From CAIQQQ01 sp037445025 (lineage in GTDB: Bacteria; Pseudomonadota; Alphaproteobacteria; Acetobacterales; Acetobacteraceae): a stretch of 64,000 nucleotides of DNA. Positions 38,108-46,347 of this stretch are shown in pieces. A program made the translations under genes and the position numbers. Position 1 is the first letter of the stretch. Every line of letters begins with the position of its first letter. A model generated the notes under the pieces. That model ran no database searches. It was given only the letters and a program-made list of their open reading frames with translations, and was not told the DNA's origin. The stretch covers positions 124,001 through 188,000 of the forward strand of contig JBBILI010000002.1 in assembly GCA_037445025.1 (NCBI GenBank), written 5' to 3'.

Positions 38108-38956
38108 ATGAACACGCCCGATCCTATTTCCCTTGAGGCCTGTCTGCAGGCGATCGAGCCCTCCCTGGCCGAGGCGGAGCGGCGCGCGGTGGCGCTGGTG
38201 GCGGCGGTCAAGCGTGTGCGCAAGGCGGCGCAGGACGGCGCGGTCGGCGCGTTGCCTGGGTCCCTCGCCCAGGCCAGCCAGGAGGTGGCCCGCGCCGGCG
38301 ACGCGCTGGGCGCTGCCGCCGCGGGCTGGACCTACGATCTCGCCGCCGCCTTCGAGGGCACGGCCTATCTGGACGAGCTCGCCGCCGCCGCTTCTGCCGC
38401 CGGTGTCACGCTGGTGCAGCGCGACGGACGGGTGACGGCGTTTCCGGTGGCGCTGCGGCTCGATGTCCGTGGCCAGGGTGTGCGCGTCGGCCGCAGATTG
38501 GAGAAGCGCATCCGCCCCGGCGTGCTCGCTGGCAGCCTCCGGCAGCTGCAGCTGCGGCCGGAGCGGTTCAACGCCCGCGCCTTCCTCGACCGACTGTTCA
38601 GCCTGTATGAGCCGAAGGCGCGCGCGGAGGATCCGTCCTGGCGGCCGCGTCAGCCAGGCCAGGGCCCGCTGGTGCCGCTCGCCGATCTGCATGACCAGCT
38701 CACCCTGCTGCCGGCGGCGGCCAGCGACTATCCGCTGGAGGAATTCACCGCTGATCTGCTGCGTCTCGACCGCGCGCCCGATGCCGCCACCTCCGCCGGG
38801 TACCGCTTCGAGCTGGGCGGCTCGACCGGCCGCAAAGGCGGCAAGCGGCTGACGCTGTTTGACGAGACCGGCGAGCAGCATGACTACTATGCCATCCGTT
38901 ACATCCTGGACCCGTCCGATGGACGTTCTGACCACCAAGCCCCTGCCGCTCGCTGA
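38108..38956 (+). CDS. Unknown protein, first gene of the BrxD-type triad
   Basis: The product is 282 residues and I do not recognise the family. Residues 10-75 are Ala/Arg/Glu-rich and should form long helices. The rest is mixed, with SLRQLQLRPERFNARAFLDRLFSLYEP in the middle and a C-terminal stretch rich in charged and aromatic residues (RKGGKRLTLFDETGEQHDYYAIRYI). There is no signal peptide or membrane segment. The start at 38108 has AAGG 7 nt upstream. Its last 38 nt overlap the next gene in another frame, which points to tight co-expression with the two ATPase-like proteins and a role as their partner or substrate-recognition subunit. Confidence 0.75.
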   Translation: MNTPDPISLEACLQAIEPSLAEAERRAVALVAAVKRVRKAAQDGAVGALPGSLAQASQEVARAGDALGAAAAGWTYDLAAAFEGTAYLDELAAAASAAGVTLVQRDGRVTAFPVALRLDVRGQGVRVGRRLEKRIRPGVLAGSLRQLQLRPERFNARAFLDRLFSLYEPKARAEDPSWRPRQPGQGPLVPLADLHDQLTLLPAAASDYPLEEFTADLLRLDRAPDAATSAGYRFELGGSTGRKGGKRLTLFDETGEQHDYYAIRYILDPSDGRSDHQAPAAR

Positions 38957-39869
38957 GTGGCTTCCCGTGATCGCGCGGGAGTATTTCGACCATTTCGTCC
39001 CGCAGGGCGGGGCGGCGGTGAAGTTCGCCATCCTGCCGGATGCCACGTTCGAGAAGGTGGCCGGGGCGCTCGCCGTGATGGCCGAGCGGCGGGATCTGCA
39101 TGCCGTGCGGATCGACGCCGGGCGGGTGCGGCTGCACATGATACACGAGCTGTTCTTCGCCATCACCCGGGCACTGCCCTGGGAGGATCTGGCACAGGCG
39201 ACGGTGGAGCGGCTGTTCGCGGCGCAGGACTATGCCTGGCCGCGACCCGGCGCGGCGATGACGATGGCCGAGCTGGCCGCTGCCTTCGGCGTGGCGCAGG
39301 GGCTGCTGGCCCGCCAGCGCGACCAGTGGCTCACCCGGGCGATCTGGGAGAACCGCAGCCTCGCGCAGGATTTCCGATCCGCCGTGCTGCGGCTGTGCCT
39401 GGCGCGGCTGGGGGCGGATGACGGCACCGCCGGCACTGCGCTGTCCTGGCTGCAGGGCGAGAAGCTGTCGGTGGGGCTGATGCGCGGGGCCGAACTGTCC
39501 GGCCGGATCGGGCGGATGAACGCACGCGCGATGCTGACCAGCCTGTGCCATTTCATCCGCGCGGCCGGTGCCGCGGGCCTGCTGCTGGTGCTCGATGTGC
39601 GCGCGCTGTCGCGCCCGGCGCCGGAGGGCACGGTGAAATACACGCCCTCGGCGGTGATGGACACGTATGAGGTGCTGCGCGAGCTGATCGACGAGACCGA
39701 GCACATGCCAGGGCTGTTCGCCGTGGTGCTGGCGGACGAGGCGCTCGCCACCGGCGATGCCAGGCGCGCGCTGGCCCAGTATCCGGCGCTGCAGATGCGG
39801 GTGTGGCCGGATGTGCGGCCCGGCGATCGGCAGAACCCGGTGGCCCCGCTGGTGTGGCTGCAGGCATGA
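38919..39869 (+). CDS. BrxC/BrxD-like protein with lost ATPase motifs
   Basis: The product is 316 residues. Several blocks follow the BrxC/BrxD (DUF2791, Pfam PF10923) pattern: the RLHMIHELFFAITRALP segment after the first strand, WLQGEKLS, RIGRMNARAMLTSLCHFIRAAGAAGLLLVLD, and a C-terminal PLVWL strand. The P-loop expected near residues 33-45 is absent (KFAILPDATFEKV), and the Walker B Asp-Glu is Asp226-Val227, so ATP hydrolysis is unlikely. It should be a pseudo-ATPase that pairs with the intact ATPase encoded next, whose ATG overlaps its stop (ATGA). The relationship is recalled, not searched. Confidence 0.6.
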   Translation: MDVLTTKPLPLAEWLPVIAREYFDHFVPQGGAAVKFAILPDATFEKVAGALAVMAERRDLHAVRIDAGRVRLHMIHELFFAITRALPWEDLAQATVERLFAAQDYAWPRPGAAMTMAELAAAFGVAQGLLARQRDQWLTRAIWENRSLAQDFRSAVLRLCLARLGADDGTAGTALSWLQGEKLSVGLMRGAELSGRIGRMNARAMLTSLCHFIRAAGAAGLLLVLDVRALSRPAPEGTVKYTPSAVMDTYEVLRELIDETEHMPGLFAVVLADEALATGDARRALAQYPALQMRVWPDVRPGDRQNPVAPLVWLQA

Positions 39870-41089
39870 CGCTCGACGCGCGCACCGCCATCGAGGCGCT
39901 CCGGGCCGGGGTGCCCAACCGCGCCGCCATCCGGCTGATGGGCACGGAACAGGGCGATATCGAGCACGCGTTCGACGGCGCGCTGTCCGCCGCGTGGAAC
40001 ACGCAGGCCGTTCACGGCATCGGCATCGCCGGCGGGTTCGGGGCCGGCAAGTCGCATCTGCTGGGCTATCTGGCGGAGGCGGCGCGGCTGCAGAATTTCG
40101 TGGTCAGCCATGTGGTGATCAGCAAGGAGACGCCGCTGTCGCATGCGTCGCATGTGTTCGGGGCGGCGGTGCGCGCCGCAGCACTGCCGGACAGCCCGGA
40201 CGATCCGATCTCGGGCTGCGTGGCCGCCCTGCGCGAGCGGCCCGAGGCGCTCGACGCGCTAGAGGAGCTGGTGCTGGCGGAGGGCTCGGGCTTCGCCGGC
40301 GTGTTCGCCGCCGTGCTGTTCCTGCTGCGCCGCACCCACACGCCGCTGGAGACGCAGCGGCGGCTGGAGCGGTTCCTGGGCGGCGGTCTGATCAGCATGG
40401 CGGTGCTGCGCCCGGCGCTGACGGCGCTGGGGGCGGGGAAGCGCTTTTCCGCCAAGGTGCCGCCGACGGCCGAGCTTGCCACCCAGCTGATCCGGTTCCT
40501 GCCGCTGCTGTTCCGGGCGGCGGGCTATGCCGGCTGGTGCGTGCTGCTCGACGAGGTGGAGCTGATCGGCCGCTACACGCCGCTGCAGCGCGCACAGTCC
40601 TATGCGGGGCTGACCCAGTGGCTGGGGCTGGACGGCGGCGGCGGGGTGCCGGGAATCGCCGGCGCCTATGCCATCACAGACGATTTTTCCGTCGCCGTGA
40701 TCGAGGCGCGTGACGATCGCGAGAAGCTGCCGGCGCGGCTGCGGCTGAAGGGGCGGGTGATCGACGCGGAGCTGGCCCTGGCCGGCATGCGCCACATAGA
40801 GCAGACGATGCGCCAGCACCGGCTGCTGCCGCCCGGGCCGGTCGATCTGGCGCGCTGCCAGGACCGGGTGGGTGGCCTGTACAGCACCGCCTATGGCTGG
40901 GCCGCGCCGCCGCTGGCGCCGGCCGAGCGGATCAGCTCACGGACGATGCGGCAATACATCAAGGGCTGGATCACGCAGTGGGATCTGCTGCGGCTCGAAG
41001 GCCAGAGCGTGTCGCTGGTCTCGGAGACCTTTGCCACCGACTACAGCGAGAACGCAGACCTCGGCGAGCCGCCGCCGAGCTTCGAGTAG
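39866..41089 (+). CDS. BrxD-family P-loop ATPase
   Basis: The product is 407 residues, normal for BrxD. The opening ARTAIEALRAGVPNRAAIRLMG is the BrxD start pattern. Walker A is GGFGAGKS (56-63) and Walker B is VLLDE with D229-E230. BrxD is found in type 2 BREX (phage-defence) loci and in other DUF2791-containing systems, where its exact job is unclear. No pglX methylase, pglZ/brxZ, brxC-length protein or helicase lies within the window, so this is an orphan setting. It ends 25 nt before the convergent amidase gene, which closes the triad. Confidence 0.8.
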   Translation: MTLDARTAIEALRAGVPNRAAIRLMGTEQGDIEHAFDGALSAAWNTQAVHGIGIAGGFGAGKSHLLGYLAEAARLQNFVVSHVVISKETPLSHASHVFGAAVRAAALPDSPDDPISGCVAALRERPEALDALEELVLAEGSGFAGVFAAVLFLLRRTHTPLETQRRLERFLGGGLISMAVLRPALTALGAGKRFSAKVPPTAELATQLIRFLPLLFRAAGYAGWCVLLDEVELIGRYTPLQRAQSYAGLTQWLGLDGGGGVPGIAGAYAITDDFSVAVIEARDDREKLPARLRLKGRVIDAELALAGMRHIEQTMRQHRLLPPGPVDLARCQDRVGGLYSTAYGWAAPPLAPAERISSRTMRQYIKGWITQWDLLRLEGQSVSLVSETFATDYSENADLGEPPPSFE

Positions 41090-41114
41090 GCGGATCGCCG
41101 CCGGGCGCTGCGCC

Positions 41115-42503
41115 CTACCCGAGATCCGCCACCGCGAAGGGCTGCGCCACCTCGATGGCGCGGGCCGCGCGGAACACCAGATCGTCGCGATACTGGCCGG
41201 CTGCGATCTGCACGCTGCGGGGCAGCCCTGCTTCGGAGAACCCCATCGGCACGCTGATGGCCGGGCCGCGGGTGAGGTTGAAGGCGAAGGTCCAGGGCGC
41301 CCACGCCGTCCACAGCGCGTTGGCGGCATCGACCGTCGGCGCGTCGGCCAGCGGCGGAGGGCCAGGGACGGTGGGGCACAGCACCAGGTCGTAGCGCGCA
41401 TGGAAGCGCGCCATGGCGTGGGCGGCGGCGATGCGCATGGCATCGGCCTCCATGTATTCCAGCGCCGTGACGGTGCTGGCGGCGGCCGCGATGTCGAGAA
41501 TGCCGGCGTCGAGCATATGGCGGCGGTTCTCGGCGATACCGGCCACGGCCCGGCCCAGGGCGGCCGACCAGATGCGGCCGAACACGGCGCGCACATCGGG
41601 CAGATCGGCCTCCGCCTCCTCGACCTCGCAGCCGGCCTCCGTCAGCAGCTGCGCCGCCTGCTCGACGGCTGCGATGCCGTCCCAGTCGACCGGGGCGTCG
41701 AAGCCCGGGCGGCGCAGCACGGCCACGCGCAGACCGGCGACGCCCCGTTCCAGATCCGCCGTCCAGTCCCGCGGATCGTCCGGCAGGCACAGCGGGTCGC
41801 GCCGGTCGAACCGCGCCAGGGCGCCGAACATCAGCGCGGTGTCGCGCACCGTGCGCGCCATGGGGCCGGCGACGGCCACCGAGGCGAAAGCGCCCAGCGG
41901 CCATTGCGGCACGCGCCCGAAGGTGGGTTTGAGGCCGACCACGCCGCACCAGGCGGCGGGGATGCGGATGGAGCCGCCGGCATCGGTGCCGATATGCAGC
42001 GGGCCGAAGCTGGCCGCCGCCGCCGCCCCGGCGCCGGAGCTGGAGCCGCCCGGCGTGTAGCTGGTGTTCCAGGGGTTACGGGTGATGCCGTGCAGCGGGT
42101 TGTCACCGGGGGATTTCCAGCCGAACTCGGTGGTGGTGGTCTTGCCGATGATGACGGCACCGGCGGATTTCAGGCCGATCACCGTCGGCGCGTCCTCGGT
42201 GGCGGCCACCGGATCGATGGTGCGGCTGCCGCGGCGGGTGGGAAAACCGGCGATGTCGATGAGGTCCTTCACCGTCACCGGCACGCCGTCCAGCGCGCCC
42301 ATCGGCCGGCCGGCGCGCCAGCGTGTCTCGCTCTCGCCGGCCTGCTGCAGCGCGTGCGGGTTCATCACCGCGAAGGCGTTGATGCCGGGGTTGAGGCGCG
42401 CGACGCGGGCGATGACGGCCTGCAGCACCTCCACTGGGCTCAGGGTGAGGCGGGCGAAGTGGCCCAGCAGTTCATCAGCCGTCATCATCGCGGGGTCGGT
42501 CAT
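41115..42503 (-). CDS. Amidase-signature family amidase
   Basis: The product is 462 residues. The Ser-cisSer-Lys triad is present: Lys79 (VTVKDLIDIAG), the Gly-Ser-rich S154-S156 (PGGSSSGAG) and nucleophile S178 (TDAGGSIRIP). It hydrolyses an amide bond of a small substrate; GatA is unlikely because gatB/gatC are absent. The start at 42503 has GGAAG 5 nt upstream. It is divergent from the NodB-fold hydrolase at 42569 with 65 nt between, so they may share a regulatory region. Confidence 0.88.
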   Translation of the reverse strand: MTDPAMMTADELLGHFARLTLSPVEVLQAVIARVARLNPGINAFAVMNPHALQQAGESETRWRAGRPMGALDGVPVTVKDLIDIAGFPTRRGSRTIDPVAATEDAPTVIGLKSAGAVIIGKTTTTEFGWKSPGDNPLHGITRNPWNTSYTPGGSSSGAGAAAAASFGPLHIGTDAGGSIRIPAAWCGVVGLKPTFGRVPQWPLGAFASVAVAGPMARTVRDTALMFGALARFDRRDPLCLPDDPRDWTADLERGVAGLRVAVLRRPGFDAPVDWDGIAAVEQAAQLLTEAGCEVEEAEADLPDVRAVFGRIWSAALGRAVAGIAENRRHMLDAGILDIAAAASTVTALEYMEADAMRIAAAHAMARFHARYDLVLCPTVPGPPPLADAPTVDAANALWTAWAPWTFAFNLTRGPAISVPMGFSEAGLPRSVQIAAGQYRDDLVFRAARAIEVAQPFAVADLG

Positions 42504-42568
42504 GCGCTCTTCCTGCACGGGAATTGTTGGGCCACCATGCGTCCGACACTCATCGGAGAAAACCCCCC

Positions 42569-43468
42569 ATGGATGACGCGCTCCCCCCTTGGCAGTGGCC
42601 CGAACCCACCTGGCGCGGCATGGTCGAGCGGGCCCGCGCCGGCCGGTCGCTGCGCCCGGCGAGCTGGCCCGGCGGCGCGCGCTGCGCCGTGTCGCTGTCG
42701 TTCGACGCCGACCACGAGACCATCCCGCTGCGCGACGGCGACGAGAGCCCGATGCGCATCAGCCAGGGCCAGTTCGGTGCGCGCTCCGGCATGCCGCGCA
42801 TCCGCGCGCTGCTAGAGCGGCACAACATCAAGGCGAGCTTCTTCTACCCCGCCGTGTCGGCGATGCTGCACCCCGAGGAAGTGCGCGCCGTGGCCGATGA
42901 CGGGCACGAGATCGGCATCCATTCCTGGATCCACGAGCTCAACACCAAGCTCGACCGTGCCACCGAGCGCGAGCTGTGCTTCCGCGCCGCCGATGTGCTG
43001 GCCAGGATCTCCGGCCGCGTGCCGGTGGGCATGCGCACCGCGAGCTGGGACTTCTCGCCCAACACGCTCGACATCATTCGCGAAATGGGCCTGCTGTATG
43101 ACAGCTCGCTGATGGCGGACGACGATCCCTACGAGATCAATGCCGATGGCGTGCCCACCGGCATCGTCGAGCTGCCGCCGGAATGGATTCGCGACGACGC
43201 GCCGTATTTCGGCTTCATGCGCCACAGCGCGGTGCGGCCGCACACCACGCCCAACGGCGTGGGAGAGATCTTCCGCGGCGAGTTCGACGACGCCTACGAG
43301 GAAGGCGGGCTGTTCCTGCTGACCATGCATCCGCACATCACCGGCCATCGCGGCCGCATGGCGATGCTGGATCAGCTGGTCGTCTATATGAAGTCTCGCC
43401 CCGGCGTGTGGTTCGGCACGCATGAAGAGGTGGCGAAGTGGTGCAAGGAGAACGCCATCTCCCCCTGA
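42569..43468 (+). CDS. NodB-fold (polysaccharide deacetylase) hydrolase, possible cyclic imidase
   Basis: The product is 299 residues. NodB-fold metal motifs are seen: SFDADHET, HEIGIHSWIHE (His-x-x-x-His) and TMHPHITGHRG. This subgroup covers peptidoglycan deacetylase-like proteins of the HP0310 type, the PuuE allantoinase and cyclic-imide hydrolases of about 293 residues. No signal peptide is seen, which argues for a cytoplasmic ring-opening hydrolase rather than a cell-wall deacetylase. The divergent amidase next door would fit a two-step imide-to-half-amide-to-acid route. This functional reading is inference. Confidence 0.75.
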   Translation: MDDALPPWQWPEPTWRGMVERARAGRSLRPASWPGGARCAVSLSFDADHETIPLRDGDESPMRISQGQFGARSGMPRIRALLERHNIKASFFYPAVSAMLHPEEVRAVADDGHEIGIHSWIHELNTKLDRATERELCFRAADVLARISGRVPVGMRTASWDFSPNTLDIIREMGLLYDSSLMADDDPYEINADGVPTGIVELPPEWIRDDAPYFGFMRHSAVRPHTTPNGVGEIFRGEFDDAYEEGGLFLLTMHPHITGHRGRMAMLDQLVVYMKSRPGVWFGTHEEVAKWCKENAISP

Positions 43469-43542
43469 TTGTCACAGAACCACCACTGGACCTGTGGCGG
43501 TCGCCTCGTTGTTATCCGCCGGATCGCAACGAGGAACCGACC

Positions 43543-44568
43543 ATGACGCAGACGTTCACGATGTCGCGCCGCGCGCTGATGAGCGCGACCGCAGCCGGCC
43601 TTGCCATGCCGCATATCGCCCGCGCCGAGCCGGCGCCGCTGGTGATCTATGACGCGCTGGATTTCGTGCAGTCAGCCGCCAAGGCATTCACCGCCAAGAC
43701 CGGGCTGAAGGTCAACCTGGTCGAGCAGGGCGGCACCGGCGGCGTGCTCGGCAAGATCGCCGCCGAAGGCGACCGGCCGCAATATGACATTGTCTGGCTC
43801 GAAGGCTCCGCCGTGATGGAGCGCATGGGCCAGTCCGGCGTGCTGGGCAAGCATCCGGATCTCGCCAAGGCTGCCGACTACACAGCACTCGGCCGCAAGC
43901 TGGTGCCGGCGGACGGCGCGTTCAGCCCGACCACGGTCAGCACCACCGGCATCACGGTGAACAGCAAGAAGGTTCCCGCCGCGGATTATCCCAAGGTGTG
44001 GGCCGATCTGGCCAACCCCGCCTTCGCCAACGCCGTCGCCGCCAAGGACCCCAACCTGTCTGGCCCGGCGTTCCAGTGGCTGGCCGGTCTGTTCCAGACC
44101 ACGGGCGTCGAGCCGGCCAAGGCGCTGCTGCTGAAGGTGCTCACCAACAAGGCGATGTCGGGCCTGCCCAGCGGCGGCACGGTGAACAAGGCGCTGCTGA
44201 CCGGCAAGGCCAAGGTGGCGGTGGCGCAGGACTCGGCGACGTTCAGCAAGATCGCCGCCGGCGAGCCGCTGGTCTCGCTGTATCCCAGCGATGGCGTGGT
44301 GGCGACGCCGTCCAGCATCGGCATCTCGGCCAAGACCGCCAATCTCGATGTGGCCAAGAAGTTCGTCAGCTTCGTGCTGAGCCCTGAGGGCCAAGCGGCG
44401 CTGAAAGAGGGCGATGATGCGGATTTCTTCTTTGTGCCGCTGATCGAAGGCGTGGCGGCGAAGCCGGGGCGGATCACCGACATCAACTTCATCGTGCTCG
44501 ACAATGCGGTGGCCGGGGCGCACGAGGCGGAGTGGAAGGGCTGGTTCCGCGAGCATTTTGTGCCCTGA
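43543..44568 (+). CDS. ABC transporter substrate-binding protein (ferric/AfuA-like)
   Basis: The product is 341 residues. A twin-Arg signal (MSRRALMSATAAGLAM, cleavage after ARA) suggests Tat export. The mature part (LVIYDALDFVQSAAKAFTAKTGLKVNLVEQG, YDIVWLEGSAVMERM, TTGITVNSKKVP) resembles the AfuA/FbpA-type and phosphonate-type binding proteins. The ligand may be Fe(III) or a small organic compound. GAGGAA lies 6-7 nt upstream. The permease and ATPase follow on the same strand after a 15-bp hairpin. Confidence 0.82.
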   Translation: MTQTFTMSRRALMSATAAGLAMPHIARAEPAPLVIYDALDFVQSAAKAFTAKTGLKVNLVEQGGTGGVLGKIAAEGDRPQYDIVWLEGSAVMERMGQSGVLGKHPDLAKAADYTALGRKLVPADGAFSPTTVSTTGITVNSKKVPAADYPKVWADLANPAFANAVAAKDPNLSGPAFQWLAGLFQTTGVEPAKALLLKVLTNKAMSGLPSGGTVNKALLTGKAKVAVAQDSATFSKIAAGEPLVSLYPSDGVVATPSSIGISAKTANLDVAKKFVSFVLSPEGQAALKEGDDADFFFVPLIEGVAAKPGRITDINFIVLDNAVAGAHEAEWKGWFREHFVP

Positions 44569-44588
44569 GCGGTATGCAGAAAGAAAGA

Positions 44589-44620
44589 AAGCAGTTCTTT
44601 TTTGTAAAAAAGAACTGCTT
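44589..44620 (+). terminator. 15-bp palindrome between binding protein and permease
   Basis: A perfect 15-bp stem (44589-44603 with 44606-44620, apex GT) has T and A runs inside the stem and ends 5 nt before the permease ATG. It should reduce read-through or protect the upstream mRNA, giving more binding protein than permease. It also hides the normal ribosome-binding region of the permease when folded. It shares its GTTCTTTTTT and GCTTCCTT parts with the larger elements at 35887 and 56989. Confidence 0.6.
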
Positions 44621-44625
44621 CCTTC

Positions 44626-46347
44626 ATGATCCGTAATCTCCCCTTCACCCTCGCCGTGGCCCTCGGCTTCGGCGTGCTGGTGCTGTTGCCGCTGGCCCTG
44701 GTGATGGGCCAGGCGGTGATGCCCGGCTTGGTCGATCACGCCGACTTCACCATCAGGTTCGCCAAGCTGCTGGCCACGCTCACCGACCCACGCAGCCTCA
44801 CCTCCATCCTGCACACCATTGTGCTGGGCACCATCGCCGCCGGCTGCGCGACCGCGCTGGGCTTCGTCTACGCGGTGATGCTGACGCGCACCGACACGCC
44901 GGGGCGGCGCCTGCTGCAGGCCACGCCCTGGCTGGTATTTCTCACCCCCGCCTATCTGAAGGCGCTGGCCTGGGTGCTGCTGATGTCACCGGGCGGGTAT
45001 CTGCAGCAGTTCGGCCTGCTGTCCGACGATGCGAGCGACGCGTTCTTCGGGCTTGGCGGCCTGGTGTTCGTGCACACGCTGAACCTGTTCCCGCTGGCGG
45101 TGTTCGTCATCGGCAGCGCCATGCGCGGCCTGGGCGGGGAGTTCGAGGACGCCGCACGGACCGTGGGGGCGGCGTCGTTCGGCGCGTGGTGGCGCATCAA
45201 CCTGCCGCTGCTGGCACCCGCGGTGGCGCTGGCGTTCCTGGCGATGTTCGCCGAGGTGGCCTCCGATTTCGGGCTGGCGTCCACGATTGCCCGCACCTCG
45301 GATTTCGGGCTGCTCACCTACGCGATCTACACCGCCACCGAGAACTATCCGGTCGATTTCCCGCTCGCCGGCAGCCAGGCGCTGGTGCTGCTGGCGATCC
45401 TGTCGGCGGTGCTGCTGCTGGACCGCACGCTGCGGCGCCAGCGCAGCCTGCGGCTGATCACCGGCCGCTCGCGCCCGGCGCGGGTGTACCGGCTGAGGCG
45501 GTGGCGCTGGCTCGTCTGCGCGCTAGCGGGGCTGGTCTCTGTGCTGTCGGTGTATCTGCCGCTGGGGGCGATCGTGCTGCGGACGGCCTCGCGCACCCTG
45601 GGGCAGGGGCTGGTGGCCCAGAACCTGACCTGGCGCTGGATTGAGCAGGCGCTGACCGCCGGGCAGGAGGCCAATCTGGCGTTGAGCCGCAGCCTTGGGT
45701 TCGCGGCACTGACGGCGCTGATCTCGGGCGTGCTGGCGCTGTTGCTGGCCTGGCGGCTCGATCTCGGCGGCAAGATTTTGCGCAATGCGGTGCTGGCGGT
45801 GGCGATGGGGGCGATCGCCATTCCCGGCGTGGTGATGGGGCTGGGCTATATTCTGACCTGGGACCGGCTGCCGGGCTTTGTCGACACCGGGCTGTACGGC
45901 AAATGGCCGTTGCTGGTGCTGGGCTATGTGTCGGCCGCCCTGCCCTATGCGCTGGTGATCGTGCTGGGCGCCATCAGCCAGATCGCCCCCAGCCTGAATG
46001 ACGCGGCACGGCTGCACGGGGCGGGGCCGGCCACGCGGCTGGCGCGGATCACGGTGCCGCTGATCGCCTCCAGCCTCATCACGGCGGTGCTGTTCGTGTT
46101 CGTGCGCACGGTGTTCGAGCTGCCGATGAGCCAGCTGCTGCAGCCGACGGCGGGGGCGCCGGCACCGGTGGTGATCGTGCGGATGTTCGGCAACGACGAT
46201 GACGGGATCGGCTCCGCCCTGTCGCTGCTGGCGATCGTGGCGACCGGCGGGATCGCCGGGGCGGTTTGGTTGGTGGCACGCGGGCTTGGACGGCATTTCT
46301 GGAGGAACGGCGTTGAAACCATGGGTGGAATGCCGGGGGGTCGCTAA
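44626..46347 (+). CDS. ABC transporter permease with two fused membrane halves
   Basis: The product is 573 residues. About 12 hydrophobic segments are arranged as two BPD_transp_1 domains with the EAA-type loops EDAARTVGAASFGAWWRINLPLL (first half) and NDAARLHGAGPATRLARITVPLI (second half), as in FbpB/SfuB and AepP-type permeases. It forms the whole membrane channel of the importer. Its last 35 nt overlap the ATPase gene. Confidence 0.9.
   Translation: MIRNLPFTLAVALGFGVLVLLPLALVMGQAVMPGLVDHADFTIRFAKLLATLTDPRSLTSILHTIVLGTIAAGCATALGFVYAVMLTRTDTPGRRLLQATPWLVFLTPAYLKALAWVLLMSPGGYLQQFGLLSDDASDAFFGLGGLVFVHTLNLFPLAVFVIGSAMRGLGGEFEDAARTVGAASFGAWWRINLPLLAPAVALAFLAMFAEVASDFGLASTIARTSDFGLLTYAIYTATENYPVDFPLAGSQALVLLAILSAVLLLDRTLRRQRSLRLITGRSRPARVYRLRRWRWLVCALAGLVSVLSVYLPLGAIVLRTASRTLGQGLVAQNLTWRWIEQALTAGQEANLALSRSLGFAALTALISGVLALLLAWRLDLGGKILRNAVLAVAMGAIAIPGVVMGLGYILTWDRLPGFVDTGLYGKWPLLVLGYVSAALPYALVIVLGAISQIAPSLNDAARLHGAGPATRLARITVPLIASSLITAVLFVFVRTVFELPMSQLLQPTAGAPAPVVIVRMFGNDDDGIGSALSLLAIVATGGIAGAVWLVARGLGRHFWRNGVETMGGMPGGR

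Noticed and set aside
38108..41089. A complete BREX or Pgl locus
   Set aside because: No methyltransferase, PglZ/BrxZ, full-length BrxC, Lon-like or helicase gene is present on either side within the window.
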